64,000 nt of DNA from contig NZ_JAGIKV010000007.1 of the NCBI RefSeq assembly GCF_017874615.1, forward strand, positions 62,001 to 126,000, in the 5' to 3' direction. Positions 8,825 through 18,630 of the stretch are shown here, piece after piece; the first letter of the stretch is position 1, and each line of letters opens with the position of its first letter. Source of the stretch: Paenibacillus xylanexedens (lineage in GTDB: Bacteria > Bacillota > Bacilli > Paenibacillales > Paenibacillaceae). The notes beneath the pieces are model-generated. The model was not told where the DNA came from, did not search any database, and worked only from the letters and a program-made list of their open reading frames with translations. The position numbers were made by a program, and so were the translations under genes.

Positions 8825-9589
8825 ATGACCATGCTTCAAGTGAATGGAGTGCAGATCCCATGTAAAGGGATCCTGTTCGATAAAGATGGAACACTGCTGG
8901 AATTCCTCCAGCTATGGGGGCCGTGGGCAGAGTCGTTGCTGAGTCAGTTACAAGTACGTATGAATGAGCTTGGAGCTTCATTTACGGTTGAACTGGAGCA
9001 CGTTCTGGGCACTATTCATAATGCAGAAGGTCACATTGTCGGCTATGATCTGCAAGGTCCACTTGCCATTGCGACTGTGGATGAGTGCACGGGATTGCTT
9101 GCCGGGCAGTTATATGCAGCAGGCATGCCATGGAATGAAGCGATCACAACGATACGCCAATTTTCAAGTGTAGCCATGAAATCGGTAAGAGAGCGCAAAT
9201 CGGCTGAACCGATGCCAGGATTACTTGCTTTCTTACAGAGTTGCAGGGCAGCAGACATACCTCTGGCAGTCGTCACTTCAGACAGTACAGCGGCAGCAGA
9301 AACACATCTGGATTGGATGGGGATTCGTTCCTTTTTCACCTCCATTGTGGGCTGTGATCGGGTGACCCAGGGCAAACCAGATGGAGAAGCAGCACTCTTG
9401 GCTTGCCGTGAATTACATATCGATCCTGCCGAGGCAGTTGTAATTGGAGACAGCAATGGGGATATGCAGATGGGGCGGCACGCAGAGGTATCCTATACGC
9501 TCGGTTACTGTCCGCAGTTAGATCAAGGATCTCATCTGGTTGATGCCCATGCCATTATTCGTCATTATAATGAGATAAGCGTTACTTAA
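8825..9589 (+). CDS. HAD-superfamily phosphatase
   Basis: A 254-residue HAD hydrolase of the phosphoglycolate-phosphatase/beta-phosphoglucomutase type. Motif I is DKDGT with D19 and D21, motif II is the threonine/serine in AVVTSDST, motif III the lysine in QGKPDGEA, and motif IV VIGDSNGDMQMG. A helical cap lies between motifs I and II, a subclass I arrangement. The open frame begins further upstream (TTG 8807, ATG 8810), but GGAGGTGAT at 8812-8820 is itself the ribosome site, 8 nt before ATG 8825, so that start is used. The physiological substrate cannot be told from sequence. Confidence 0.87.
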   Translation: MTMLQVNGVQIPCKGILFDKDGTLLEFLQLWGPWAESLLSQLQVRMNELGASFTVELEHVLGTIHNAEGHIVGYDLQGPLAIATVDECTGLLAGQLYAAGMPWNEAITTIRQFSSVAMKSVRERKSAEPMPGLLAFLQSCRAADIPLAVVTSDSTAAAETHLDWMGIRSFFTSIVGCDRVTQGKPDGEAALLACRELHIDPAEAVVIGDSNGDMQMGRHAEVSYTLGYCPQLDQGSHLVDAHAIIRHYNEISVT

Positions 9590-9634
9590 TAAGTTAGCCT
9601 AGCCAGAATGAACTATATAAAAGGAGGAGAGAGG

Positions 9635-10375
9635 ATGAACGCAACAGAACAACTGGCTGCATGGATTCAGGAAAGCTCCCGGATTGTTTTTTTCGGAGGG
9701 GCCGGAACTTCAACGGAAAGCGGGATTCCCGACTTCCGCTCGGCTGCGGGTCTGTATCAGACGGAGCAGCATTCGCCTTATCCACCGGAAGAGTTGTTAA
9801 GCCGACATTTTTTTGATCAACATGCCGATATTTTTTATGATTTTTATCGTGGCAAAATGCTTCATCCAGATGCGGAACCGAATGGGTGTCATCGATTGCT
9901 GGCCCGTCTGGAGCAGGAGGGGAAACTTCAGGCAGTCATCACGCAAAATATTGATGGGCTGCATCAGAAGGCAGGCAGCAGTAATGTCTTTGAGCTTCAC
10001 GGCTCAGTTCATCGTAATGCCTGCATGGATTGCAAACAGTTTTATACGCTGCATGAAATTATACAATCCCAAGATACCGTACCTCACTGTACCACATGTG
10101 GTGGTGTGATCAAGCCGGATGTGGTGCTGTACGAAGAGGAGCTGGATCAGACGACATTGTATCGTTCCATTGATGCACTGTCTTCTGCAGATCTGTTACT
10201 CGTGGGAGGCACGTCACTGACGGTATATCCGGCGGCCCAGTTAATTACGTATTTTCAGGGAAAACATACCGTTCTGCTCAACGCTACACCTACCGCTTAC
10301 GACAGCAGGGCTGATTTGCTGATTACAGAGCCGATTGGTGAGGTAATGAATAATGTGGACCAGCTTCTTGGTTGA
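9635..10375 (+). CDS. NAD-dependent protein deacylase (sirtuin)
   Basis: Sir2-family enzyme that removes acyl groups from lysines using NAD; in Bacillus relatives SrtN counters protein acetylation such as that of acetyl-CoA synthetase. It has 246 residues. Seen in order: GAGTSTESGIPDFRS (22-36, NAD site), QNID (104-107), catalytic H122 in ELHG, and a zinc site C130, C133, C152, C155. All key residues are intact. AAGGAGG at 9621-9627 lies 7 nt before ATG 9635; the earlier ATG at 9608 has no ribosome site. It follows the HAD gene by 45 nt. Confidence 0.95.
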   Translation: MNATEQLAAWIQESSRIVFFGGAGTSTESGIPDFRSAAGLYQTEQHSPYPPEELLSRHFFDQHADIFYDFYRGKMLHPDAEPNGCHRLLARLEQEGKLQAVITQNIDGLHQKAGSSNVFELHGSVHRNACMDCKQFYTLHEIIQSQDTVPHCTTCGGVIKPDVVLYEEELDQTTLYRSIDALSSADLLLVGGTSLTVYPAAQLITYFQGKHTVLLNATPTAYDSRADLLITEPIGEVMNNVDQLLG

Positions 10376-10453
10376 ACGTATGGACTGAATAACCGCATTC
10401 TCCGGTATAGACCGGATACAAGAGGCGGAACCTGGGGAAAGAAGGGATTCATA

Positions 10454-11461
10454 ATGGTCTACGTAGCAAGCGATACTCGCTATGAAACGATGAAATATAA
10501 CCGCGTTGGACGTTCAGGTTTGAAACTGCCAGCGATTTCACTGGGGCTGTGGCATAATTTTGGCGGTATCAATAACGCTGAGAATGGCCGTAATATGATT
10601 ACCCGATCATTTGATCTGGGCATTACACATTTTGATCTTGCCAACAACTATGGCCCACCGGCAGGTTCGGCAGAGCAGTTATTTGGACAGGTACTGGCCC
10701 AGGATCTGAAACCTTATCGGGATGAACTGGTGATCTCCACCAAAGCGGGGTATTATATGTGGCCCGGGCCGTATGGAGAGTGGGGTTCACGCAAAAATCT
10801 GGTATCCAGTCTGAATCAGAGCTTGAAGCGTATGGGCCTGGATTATGTGGATATTTTCTATTCACATCGTTATGATCCCGAAACACCTTTGGAAGAAACG
10901 ATGATGGCACTGGATCATATTGTTCGCTCGGGCAAAGCCCTTTATGTAGGGATCTCCAACTATCCCGCAGAGCAGACGAGACAGGCTGCCGAAATTCTGA
11001 AAGGTCTGGGTACGCCATTGTTAATCCATCAACCGAAATACTCGCTGCTGGACCGCTGGATTGAAGATGGTTTGCAGGACGTGCTGGATGAGTATGGAAC
11101 AGGCAGTATTGCATTCTGTCCATTGGCACAAGGTGTGCTCACGAACAAATACTTGAATGGTATCCCGGAAGACTCACGTGCCAAAGGGCCGTCGGTTTTC
11201 CTGAATGAAAACAACATCTCTCCAGAGACGCTCCGCAAAGTGCGTGCGCTGAACCAGATTGCAGCAGCCCGTGGTCAGAGTTTGGCCCAATTTTCACTCT
11301 CATGGGTGCTGCGTAATGGCAGGGTAACTTCTGCGCTGATTGGCGCAAGTCGTCCTTCCCAGATTGAAGAGAATGTAGCTGCACTCAGCCAATTGGATTT
11401 CTCTACAGAGGAATTGGAACGGATTGAATCCATCCTGTCTCCGGAGCCTGATGACAAATAA
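10454..11461 (+). CDS. Aldo/keto reductase, YghZ/L-glyceraldehyde-3-phosphate reductase type
   Basis: NADPH-dependent TIM-barrel oxidoreductase of 335 residues. The catalytic tetrad is D61 (FDLANNYG), Y66, K97 (VISTKAGY) and H138 (FYSHRYD). The N-terminus TMKYNRVGRSGLKLPAISLG and the FGGINNAENGRNMI segment match the YghZ/Gpr branch, which reduces methylglyoxal and L-glyceraldehyde-3-phosphate, so detoxification is a reasonable guess. It ends just before a strong hairpin shared with the convergent AraC gene. Confidence 0.9.
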   Translation: MVYVASDTRYETMKYNRVGRSGLKLPAISLGLWHNFGGINNAENGRNMITRSFDLGITHFDLANNYGPPAGSAEQLFGQVLAQDLKPYRDELVISTKAGYYMWPGPYGEWGSRKNLVSSLNQSLKRMGLDYVDIFYSHRYDPETPLEETMMALDHIVRSGKALYVGISNYPAEQTRQAAEILKGLGTPLLIHQPKYSLLDRWIEDGLQDVLDEYGTGSIAFCPLAQGVLTNKYLNGIPEDSRAKGPSVFLNENNISPETLRKVRALNQIAAARGQSLAQFSLSWVLRNGRVTSALIGASRPSQIEENVAALSQLDFSTEELERIESILSPEPDDK

Positions 11462-11470
11462 ATAAAGTGC

Positions 11471-11513
11471 AAAAGGTGCATCTTAGCCATAATGGCGGAA
11501 TGCACCTTTTTTT
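11471..11513. terminator. Bidirectional terminator
   Basis: AAAAGGTGCAT and ATGCACCTTTTTTT arms with a short internal hairpin (GCCATAATGGC). It serves the reductase gene and the convergent AraC regulator. Confidence 0.85.
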
Positions 11514-11541
11514 GTCGTACGTGTTCCGTCCGTTGTGTTGC

Positions 11542-12516
11542 TCACCGTTTGATTTGTTGAGTATTCTTCTGTAAACCCTGATGTAGTGGACGGGACAGTA
11601 TTTTCTCTCGATACAAGCTGGGCGCTTCACCGTGAAATCGTTTGAACTGTTTGGAGAAATATAGCGCGTCTGGCAGTCCAACCGATGCAGATACCTGTTC
11701 GATGGACAAATCCGGGCGTTCTCTCAGGAGTTGGCGCGACTTGTCGATCCGTAATTTTAGCAGATAGGTAACTGGGGAAAGACCGGTTTCCTGTTTGAAA
11801 ATACGGGATAGATACGCACGGTTGTAACCAAGACTCGCAGACATTTGTTCAATGGAGACAGGATAGGCATACTGGGTAGACATATATTGAATCATTTGTT
11901 TCACCGTACGTCGGATGGAGGATTCACCTGGAATTAAGGTTTGGCCCTGCGAAAGGTGATTCTGTGCTTCGGCTAGAATCATATATAACGTACCCAGTGA
12001 TGTGAAATGGGAGCTTTCTTTGCGCTCCGCAAAAGCATCCTGCATCACGGATAGCCAATCGGATATTCCACAGGATGGTCCAGCATGAAAAACGGACTTC
12101 TCCGGGCGGAACCCGGCTTCCTCGGTATGTTGGCCAGCCTGGCTGCCTGTGAAGGCAATCCAGCGATATTGCCATGGGTTGCGGGCGTGAGACTGGTAAC
12201 TTACCAGTTGCCCGGGATGAATAAGGAAACAATCACCTGCGGATAACTCGTAGGTGTGCAGTTCGGTACGGAACGTACCCGCCCCTTTTTCTACATAATG
12301 CAGCAGATAATAATCAAACAATTTAGGACCGAGGGCGTGACCCGGTAGGGTCTGGCTTGCTCCGGCAAACAGGACATGCAGTGCGCCTTGTTCATAATAG
12401 ACCGGATTGGAGGCAACCGAATAACTGAGTGCTCCACTTTTACCGGAAGGTGATTCCTGTATTTTTTCGTTATAAGATGCAAGGGATTCTTTCTTGGGGT
12501 TGGATTGATCTGACAT
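11542..12516 (-). CDS. AraC-family regulator, probable galactose-operon activator
   Basis: 324 residues: an N-terminal cupin sugar-sensing domain (about 40-170, including HYVEKGAGTFRTE and AGDCFLIHPGQ) and two helix-turn-helix motifs at the C-terminus (IEQMSASLGYNRAYLSRIFK and the SIEQVSASVGLPDALYFSKQFK region). This is the MelR/RafR-like layout. It is divergent from galK with about 150 nt between them, so control of galKET, likely with galactose or an alpha-galactoside as the signal, is the natural inference. The start has AAGGAAA upstream. No direct evidence of the effector. Confidence 0.88.
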   Translation of the reverse strand: MSDQSNPKKESLASYNEKIQESPSGKSGALSYSVASNPVYYEQGALHVLFAGASQTLPGHALGPKLFDYYLLHYVEKGAGTFRTELHTYELSAGDCFLIHPGQLVSYQSHARNPWQYRWIAFTGSQAGQHTEEAGFRPEKSVFHAGPSCGISDWLSVMQDAFAERKESSHFTSLGTLYMILAEAQNHLSQGQTLIPGESSIRRTVKQMIQYMSTQYAYPVSIEQMSASLGYNRAYLSRIFKQETGLSPVTYLLKLRIDKSRQLLRERPDLSIEQVSASVGLPDALYFSKQFKRFHGEAPSLYREKILSRPLHQGLQKNTQQIKR

Positions 12517-12598
12517 GGTCGTTTCCTTCTTTCCGGGATGCTCCGATCATTATACGTCTTAAGGTCACATTTATCCATATGAAACACACATGGTTGCA

Positions 12599-12627
12599 TT
12601 ACAAGAGGCACCGCTTTCTTATATAAT
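12599..12627 (+). promoter_or_regulatory. Promoter of galKET
   Basis: Consensus -10 TATAAT at 12622-12627, 17 nt from a poor -35 (TTACAA). A perfect -10 with weak -35 fits an activator-dependent promoter, consistent with the divergent AraC gene. Confidence 0.55.
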
Positions 12628-12669
12628 AACATTAAGAAAACCACAACAACGAGGCGAGGTGCACCAGCA

Positions 12670-13851
12670 GTGAACGTAACTGAATTGAAACAAAAGTTTA
12701 TTGAGAAGTACGGAGAGAGTGGAGCGGACATCCGTGTATTTCATGCCCCTGGGCGTGTGAATCTGATCGGTGAGCACATTGACTATAACGGTGGATACGT
12801 GCTTCCGGCAGCACTTGAATTCGGAACAACTTTGATCATTCGTGAGCGTCAGGACAACAAGTTGCAACTAGCTTCCACGAACATGTCTTATGAAGGGGTT
12901 CTAGACACTTCCTCCATCGGTAAGGAAAAAACCGGAGAATGGACCGACTATCCTGTTGGTGTCATGGTTGAATTGCAAGGCAAAGGTGTGAATGTAACAA
13001 AAGGCTACGACTTCCTGTACCACGGGGAGATTCCGAACGGGGCAGGACTTTCATCATCTGCATCTCTGGAGGTACTCACCGGATTCGCGATTCAGTCTCT
13101 GGAGGGTGTATCGGATATTGATACGGTTCAACTGGCGCTTCTGTCCCAGAAAGCGGAAAATGAGTTCGTAGGCGTCAACTGTGGAATCATGGATCAGTTC
13201 GCTGTCGCAAACGGTGCGCAGGATCACGCGATCCTGCTGATGTGTGACACACTGGAGTACGAAAAGGTTCCTTTCCGTACAGGCTCCTACAAATTGGTCA
13301 TCGGTAACACAAACAAACGCCGGGGTCTGGTGGATTCGGCTTACAATGAACGTCGCTCCCAATGCGAGCAGGCACTTGCCATCTTGAAGGAACAGCTGCC
13401 TGCACTGAATTACCTGGCTCAATTGACGCCAGAGCAGTTCGTAACACTACAGGATCAGATCAAGGATGAGAAAGTAAGACAGCGTGCACAGCATGTCGTG
13501 GAAGAGAACGCTCGTGTGCTCGCATCGGTGGAGGCATTGCGGATCAATGATCTGGAATCCTTCGGCAAGCTGATGAACGCTTCTCATGAATCGCTTCGCG
13601 ACTTGTACGAAGTAAGCTGTGATGAGCTGGACGTTATGGTTGAGGAAGCTCAGCGGATTCCAGGCACGCTTGGTGCCCGGATGACTGGCGCAGGATTTGG
13701 CGGTTGTACCGTATCACTTGTGCATGAAGATGATGTCGAGCGTTTTGTAAGTGAAGTGGGCGCTGCATATGAAGCGCGTACCCGTCTCAAAGGTGATTTT
13801 TATGTGTGCGGTGTAGGTGACGGTGTTAAAGAATTGAAGGAGGCGAAGTAA
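12670..13851 (+). CDS. galK: Galactokinase
   Basis: Phosphorylates alpha-D-galactose to galactose-1-phosphate, first step of the Leloir pathway. A GHMP kinase of 393 residues: galactokinase signature GRVNLIGEHIDYNGG near 29-43, ATP loop PNGAGLSSSASLEV, and C-terminal GARMTGAGFGGC. The start is GTG; the upstream AGGCGAGG is about 10 nt away and no ATG is nearby. First gene of galK-galE-galT; galE starts 1 nt after its stop, so translation is probably coupled. Confidence 0.97.
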   Translation: MNVTELKQKFIEKYGESGADIRVFHAPGRVNLIGEHIDYNGGYVLPAALEFGTTLIIRERQDNKLQLASTNMSYEGVLDTSSIGKEKTGEWTDYPVGVMVELQGKGVNVTKGYDFLYHGEIPNGAGLSSSASLEVLTGFAIQSLEGVSDIDTVQLALLSQKAENEFVGVNCGIMDQFAVANGAQDHAILLMCDTLEYEKVPFRTGSYKLVIGNTNKRRGLVDSAYNERRSQCEQALAILKEQLPALNYLAQLTPEQFVTLQDQIKDEKVRQRAQHVVEENARVLASVEALRINDLESFGKLMNASHESLRDLYEVSCDELDVMVEEAQRIPGTLGARMTGAGFGGCTVSLVHEDDVERFVSEVGAAYEARTRLKGDFYVCGVGDGVKELKEAK

Positions 13852-13852
13852 A

Positions 13853-14842
13853 ATGGCAATTTTGGTGACAGGTGGAGCAGGGTATATTGGATCTCATACG
13901 GTAGCAGCATTGTTGGAACGTGGAGAAGAGGTTGTTGTACTGGATAACTTGCAGACAGGGCATCGTGAAGCGTTGCTCGGCGGTAAGTTGTATGAAGGGG
14001 ATCTGCGTGACAAAGAAATTCTGGCGAAGCTGTTCGCTGAGAATTCAATCGATGCAGTCATTCACTTTGCGGCTAACTCACTCGTAGGCGAGAGTATGAA
14101 AGACCCAGTTAAATATTATGACAACAACGTGTTTGGAACACTCTGTCTGTTGGAAGCGATGAATGCAGCGGACGTACGCCGCATCGTCTTCTCTTCTACA
14201 GCAGCTACTTACGGTGAGCCTGAGAAAGTGCCAATCGAAGAAAGCGATCGTACAGAGCCAACCAACGTATATGGTGAAACGAAGCTGATGATGGAGCGCA
14301 TGATGTCATGGTTCGATAAAGTTCAGGATATCAAATACGTTTCCCTGCGTTACTTCAATGCAGCCGGTGCTCATGATAGCGGTAAAATTGGTGAAGATCA
14401 CCAACCAGAGAGTCACCTGATACCACTGGTGCTGCAAACGGCTTTGAAACAACGTCCGCACATCGCCGTGTTTGGTGATGACTATGCAACAGAAGATGGC
14501 ACATGTATCCGCGACTATATCCACGTGAGCGACTTGGCTGATGCACATCTGCGTGCAGTAGATTATCTTCGCAAAGGTGAGAACAGTAATGTGTTCAACC
14601 TGGGTAACGGTACAGGATTCTCGGTAAAACAAGTGATCGAAACAGCTAAAAAAGTGACTGGCCTCGATATTCCGGTTGTACAGGAACCACGTCGTGCAGG
14701 TGATCCGGCTGTGCTGGTAGCTTCATCTGCAAAAGCAAGATCTGTCCTGGGCTGGAATCCAAAATGGACCAATCTGGAAGATGTTATTCAAAGCGCTTGG
14801 AGCTGGCACCAATCACGTCCTGACGGCTACGGAAAAAACTAG
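13853..14842 (+). CDS. galE: UDP-glucose 4-epimerase
   Basis: Interconverts UDP-galactose and UDP-glucose. Extended short-chain dehydrogenase fold, 329 residues: NAD loop GGAGYIGSH (7-15), catalytic serine/threonine in FSSTAATYG, and YxxxK with Y140 and K144 (NVYGETK). The RYFNAAGA and CIRDYIHV blocks are standard GalE signatures. It supplies UDP-galactose for wall glycans as well as completing galactose breakdown. It lies between galK and galT, with 1 nt and 14 nt spacing. Confidence 0.97.
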   Translation: MAILVTGGAGYIGSHTVAALLERGEEVVVLDNLQTGHREALLGGKLYEGDLRDKEILAKLFAENSIDAVIHFAANSLVGESMKDPVKYYDNNVFGTLCLLEAMNAADVRRIVFSSTAATYGEPEKVPIEESDRTEPTNVYGETKLMMERMMSWFDKVQDIKYVSLRYFNAAGAHDSGKIGEDHQPESHLIPLVLQTALKQRPHIAVFGDDYATEDGTCIRDYIHVSDLADAHLRAVDYLRKGENSNVFNLGNGTGFSVKQVIETAKKVTGLDIPVVQEPRRAGDPAVLVASSAKARSVLGWNPKWTNLEDVIQSAWSWHQSRPDGYGKN

Positions 14843-14856
14843 GAGGCGAACACCTT

Positions 14857-16455
14857 ATGTCACAGACTCATATTGCAGCAGGTGCCACAGAGCGGACACC
14901 GGAGCAGCAGGAAGCACTGCATGCCATTGAACGTCTGGTTGCATTTGCCTTGCAGAAACAATTAATCGAGGAAGCGGATTGGGATTATAGCCGCAACCTT
15001 CTGCTGGAACAATTCGGATTCTCAGAGCCTTATGCCGGTGAGTTGGACACAACTGTGCCCGATGGCCCACAGGCGATGCTGGATACGTTGATCGATTATG
15101 GATTCACAATTGGACTCATTCCTGAAAATAGCGATACATTCCGTGATTTGCTGGATGCCAAAATCATGGGTCATTTGATGGCACGCCCATCTGAAGTGGT
15201 ACGCGCATTCCGCCACACGGAGCAGACGGAAGGCATTGAGGCGGCCACATCTCAATTCTATGACTTGTCGATTAACTCCAACTACATCCGGATGGATCGG
15301 ATCTCGAAGAACGTCTACTGGACACAGGACACGGCCTATGGAGACATGGAGATTACTATCAACCTGTCAAAACCGGAGAAAAGTCCAAAAGAGATTGCCA
15401 TGGCGAAATTGCTTCCGCCTCCGGTATATCCTAAATGCCAGCTGTGTCGTGAAAATGTAGGTTACGCTGGTCGGGTGAATCACCCGGCTCGTCAGAATCT
15501 GAGAGTCATTCCGCTGGAACTTAACAGCGAACCTTGGTTGTTCCAATACTCGCCGTATGTGTACTACAACGAGCACTGCATCATTTTCCATCATGATCAT
15601 GTGCCGATGAAGCTGACCAAAGATACACTGCGCAGACTACTTGCGTTTGTCGGGGAGTACCCGCATTACTTTATCGGATCTAACGCGGATCTGCCGATTG
15701 TAGGTGGGTCGATTCTGACACATGACCATTTCCAGGGTGGACGTCATACATTCGCGATTCAAAATGCACAGCCAGAGGCGGTCTTCCGCCATGCGGATGC
15801 ACCTGGACTTACATTGAGTCTCGTTAAATGGCCAATGTCCGTAATGCGTCTGGCTTCACACGATCCTGCAGAGTTGCTTGAAGCGGGTAACGCCGTATAT
15901 GAAGCGTGGAAGGTCTACAGTGATTCAACTGTGGATATCGAAGCGTTCAGTGAAGTAGACGGGGAGCAAGTACCACACAATACGGTAACACCAATCGTTC
16001 GTCGTAGTGCAGACGGTGGTTATGAGATGGATCTTGTATTGCGTAACAACCGTACGAATGATGTGCATCCAGAAGGCATTTTCCATCCGCACCGTGAAAT
16101 GCACCATCTGAAGAAAGAAAACATTGGTCTGATCGAAGTGATGGGGCTTGCCATCCTGCCAGGTCGTTTGAAAGAAGAGCTGGACAGTATCGCGGATATC
16201 CTCGCTGGAGATGCCAAACTTGCTGAATCTGCCAAAGCTTCTGATCATGTGTTGAACAAACATCTGGGCTGGGCGGAAGAATTGATTGAACGGTTTGGTC
16301 CTAAACTGGACAAAGAACAAGCCGTTGCCATTGTACAACAGGAAGTTGGCTTGAAATTTGCCGAGATTCTGGAGCATGCAGGTGTCTACAAATATGATGA
16401 AGCAGGACGCCAGGCTTTCCGTCGTTTTGTAAGCAGCATGGGATACACTGAATAG
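14857..16455 (+). CDS. galT: UTP-hexose-1-phosphate uridylyltransferase (GalT class 2)
   Basis: Exchanges UMP between UDP-glucose and galactose-1-phosphate. The length (532 residues) and motifs such as KCQLCRENVGYAGR, YYNEHCIIFHHDHVPM and GGSILTHDHFQGGRH identify the Firmicute class 2 enzyme, not the 350-residue class 1 form. The last gene of the gal operon, with AGGAGGCG before the ATG and a strong terminator right after the stop. Confidence 0.97.
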   Translation: MSQTHIAAGATERTPEQQEALHAIERLVAFALQKQLIEEADWDYSRNLLLEQFGFSEPYAGELDTTVPDGPQAMLDTLIDYGFTIGLIPENSDTFRDLLDAKIMGHLMARPSEVVRAFRHTEQTEGIEAATSQFYDLSINSNYIRMDRISKNVYWTQDTAYGDMEITINLSKPEKSPKEIAMAKLLPPPVYPKCQLCRENVGYAGRVNHPARQNLRVIPLELNSEPWLFQYSPYVYYNEHCIIFHHDHVPMKLTKDTLRRLLAFVGEYPHYFIGSNADLPIVGGSILTHDHFQGGRHTFAIQNAQPEAVFRHADAPGLTLSLVKWPMSVMRLASHDPAELLEAGNAVYEAWKVYSDSTVDIEAFSEVDGEQVPHNTVTPIVRRSADGGYEMDLVLRNNRTNDVHPEGIFHPHREMHHLKKENIGLIEVMGLAILPGRLKEELDSIADILAGDAKLAESAKASDHVLNKHLGWAEELIERFGPKLDKEQAVAIVQQEVGLKFAEILEHAGVYKYDEAGRQAFRRFVSSMGYTE

Positions 16456-16460
16456 TAATC

Positions 16461-16508
16461 AACAACCAAGAGCACTCGCCCAACCAGGAGCGGGTGCTCT
16501 TGGTTGTT
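16461..16508 (+). terminator. gal operon terminator
   Basis: ACAACCAAGAGCAC pairs with GTGCTCTTGGTTGT around a loop of about 20 nt, ending in a short T-rich tail. Confidence 0.85.
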
Positions 16509-16596
16509 TGTGCGCATTGGAATGAGCTTCCGGGCCAGTTATAATGGAGTGAAGTCCTAGAGTACCATGATGAATTGAGGAAATGGGGTTAATGAT

Positions 16597-17184
16597 TTGG
16601 AAAAGCAGGCGCTGAATATTCCGTTGATTACAGATGCTGAGGAATTGCAAGACATGGTGGGTGAACCACATGAACATGTGCGTAACAAGGCAATTTCATT
16701 TGTGGATTCACATGTTCAGAACTTTATATCCATGTCACCATTATTTTTCCTCTCCACCTCCGATCGTGATGGAAAAAGTGATGTGTCACCTCGGGGTGAT
16801 GGAGCGGGATTTGTGAAAGTCTATGATACATATCGTCTCGTTTATCCCGAACGCCCAGGCAATCGGCGGATAGACTCGTTGTTGAACATGTTGTCGAACC
16901 CTGGTATTGGTATGCTCTTTTTGATTCCGGGTATGAATGAAGTGCTGCGTATTAATGGCACAGCATCCATTACCAAGGATGAGGAATTCATCGCCAGTAT
17001 GGGCTGGAGTGGTAAAACCATAGGTGCGGCTGTCATAGTCGATGTGGAAGAATGCTTTATCCATTGTCCGCGGGCATTTAAACAGGCTGGATTATGGGCT
17101 TCAGAAACATGGGTGGATTCTGAGAATTTGCCTTCATCGAGCGAGATGTTTCGAGCTCATTTGGAGATTAACGGGTTGTTATAA
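16597..17184 (+). CDS. Pyridoxamine 5'-phosphate oxidase-family flavin/F420-type protein
   Basis: 195-residue protein of the PNPOx-like split-barrel fold. The segment PLFFLSTSDRDGKSDVSPRGDGAGFVKVYD and the later FLIPGMNEVLRINGTASI match the MSMEG_1061-type subfamily, flavin-binding proteins of unsettled function, not true PdxH. It has no signal or membrane segment. The only in-frame start consistent with the family N-terminus is TTG at 16597, with GAGGAAATGGGG upstream; the ATG at 16592 is out of frame and stops after seven codons. Monocistronic. Confidence 0.8.
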   Translation: MEKQALNIPLITDAEELQDMVGEPHEHVRNKAISFVDSHVQNFISMSPLFFLSTSDRDGKSDVSPRGDGAGFVKVYDTYRLVYPERPGNRRIDSLLNMLSNPGIGMLFLIPGMNEVLRINGTASITKDEEFIASMGWSGKTIGAAVIVDVEECFIHCPRAFKQAGLWASETWVDSENLPSSSEMFRAHLEINGLL

Positions 17185-17201
17185 AGTGAGTGACTATCGA
17201 T

Positions 17202-17230
17202 TTGTTTTTCTATAAACAGGGTACTATAAT
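17202..17230 (+). promoter_or_regulatory. Sigma-A promoter of the alcohol dehydrogenase gene
   Basis: TTGTTT at 17202-17207, 17-nt spacer, consensus TATAAT at 17225-17230. Confidence 0.8.
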
Positions 17231-17276
17231 TGGAGTTGCACAAAAATACTAAACTCCATTGGAGGCGACAATAGAT

Positions 17277-18440
17277 ATGAGATCTTTCCAATTCTATAAT
17301 CCAACCCGGCTGATTTTCGGCAAAGGACAACTGGAAGCATTAAAGACAGAAGTGCCGAAATACGGTAAACGGGTTCTGCTTGTATATGGTGGCGGCAGTA
17401 TCAAACGCAGTGGTCTGTACGATCAAGTGATCGGTTTGCTTAAGGAAGCTGGAGCAGAAGTGACTGAACTGGCAGGTGTGGAACCTAACCCACGTCTTTC
17501 TACGGTGCATAAAGGGGTAGACCTCTGTAAAACAAATAACATCGACCTGATCCTCGCTGTAGGTGGCGGCAGTGTACTGGACTGCTCCAAAGCTATTGCT
17601 GTAGGTGCCAAATATGATGGCGATATGTGGGATTTTGCTCAGCGCAAAGCCGTTGCACAGGACGCTCTTCCACTCGGTACCGTATTGACCATGGCGGCAA
17701 CTGGTTCGGAGATGAACTCCGGTTCGGTTATTACGAATCAGGATACACAAGAAAAATTGGGCTGGGGTAGCGCATACTCATTCCCTGCATTCTCTATCCT
17801 GGATCCAGTGAATACATACACTGTTCCGCTGGACCAAACGGTATACGGCATGGTGGATATGATGTCCCACGTATTGGAGCATTACTTCCATCTGGATGCC
17901 AATACACCGGTTCAACTCGGCTTCTGTGAGACGATTCTGCGTACTGTCATGGAAGCAGCGCCACGTCTGGTTGAAGACCTGGAGAACTATGAACTGCGCG
18001 AAACAATTCTGTATTGCGGAACAATGGCACTGAATGGCGTGCTAAATATGGGTCTCGCAGGAGATTGGGCAACACATAATATTGAACATGCGGTTTCCGC
18101 AGTGTATGATATCCCACACGGCGGTGGACTTGCAATCTTGTTCCCACACTGGATGAAACATAACCTGGATGTGAATGTGGATCGATTCAAACGTCTGGCA
18201 ATTAATGTATTTGAAGTGAATCCAGAAGGCAAGTCTGACAGACAGATTGCCGAAGAAGGTATCGATGCGCTCAGCAAATTCTGGACATCCATTGGTGCAC
18301 CTAACCGTTTGGCTGATTACGATATCGATGATAGCCAGATCGACGTAATGGCAGACAAAGCGATGCTGTTTGGCCCATTCGGTAATTTCAAGAAACTGCA
18401 ACGGGAAGATGTTGTATCCATCTACAAGGCTTCTCTGTAA
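17277..18440 (+). CDS. Iron-containing (NADPH-dependent) alcohol dehydrogenase, butanol dehydrogenase/YugJ type
   Basis: Group III metal-dependent alcohol dehydrogenase, 387 residues. Seen: the NAD(P) loop [13 protein letters not shown], the metal-binding [11 protein letters not shown] and [17 protein letters not shown] segments. The N-terminus [13 protein letters not shown] is typical of YugJ/YugK and clostridial butanol dehydrogenases. It probably reduces aldehydes to alcohols to re-oxidise cofactor when oxygen is low. The frame is open from TTG 17259, but GGAGG at 17261-17265 is the ribosome site for ATG 17277. Confidence 0.92.
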   Translation: MRSFQFYNPTRLIFGKGQLEALKTEVPKYGKRVLLVYGGGSIKRSGLYDQVIGLLKEAGAEVTELAGVEPNPRLSTVHKGVDLCKTNNIDLILAVGGGSVLDCSKAIAVGAKYDGDMWDFAQRKAVAQDALPLGTVLTMAATGSEMNSGSVITNQDTQEKLGWGSAYSFPAFSILDPVNTYTVPLDQTVYGMVDMMSHVLEHYFHLDANTPVQLGFCETILRTVMEAAPRLVEDLENYELRETILYCGTMALNGVLNMGLAGDWATHNIEHAVSAVYDIPHGGGLAILFPHWMKHNLDVNVDRFKRLAINVFEVNPEGKSDRQIAEEGIDALSKFWTSIGAPNRLADYDIDDSQIDVMADKAMLFGPFGNFKKLQREDVVSIYKASL

Positions 18441-18484
18441 TTCTATAATCACTGCAAAGTGAAAGGACACATCTGTTGTCCAAT

Positions 18485-18522
18485 AACCGCAAGTCTCCTT
18501 ACATGGGGGCTTGCGGTTTTTT
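18485..18522 (+). terminator. Terminator after the alcohol dehydrogenase gene
   Basis: AACCGCAAG and CTTGCGGTT pair over a loop of about 16 nt, followed by TTTT. Confidence 0.85.
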
Positions 18523-18630
18523 CATGTATTCGGGCTGTACACGTGAATGATGGAGGAACATGAAGCAAGAAGAACAGAAAGTCGTGATAATACCCATTAT
18601 CGGGTTCAGAATACATTTGAGGAAAGATTT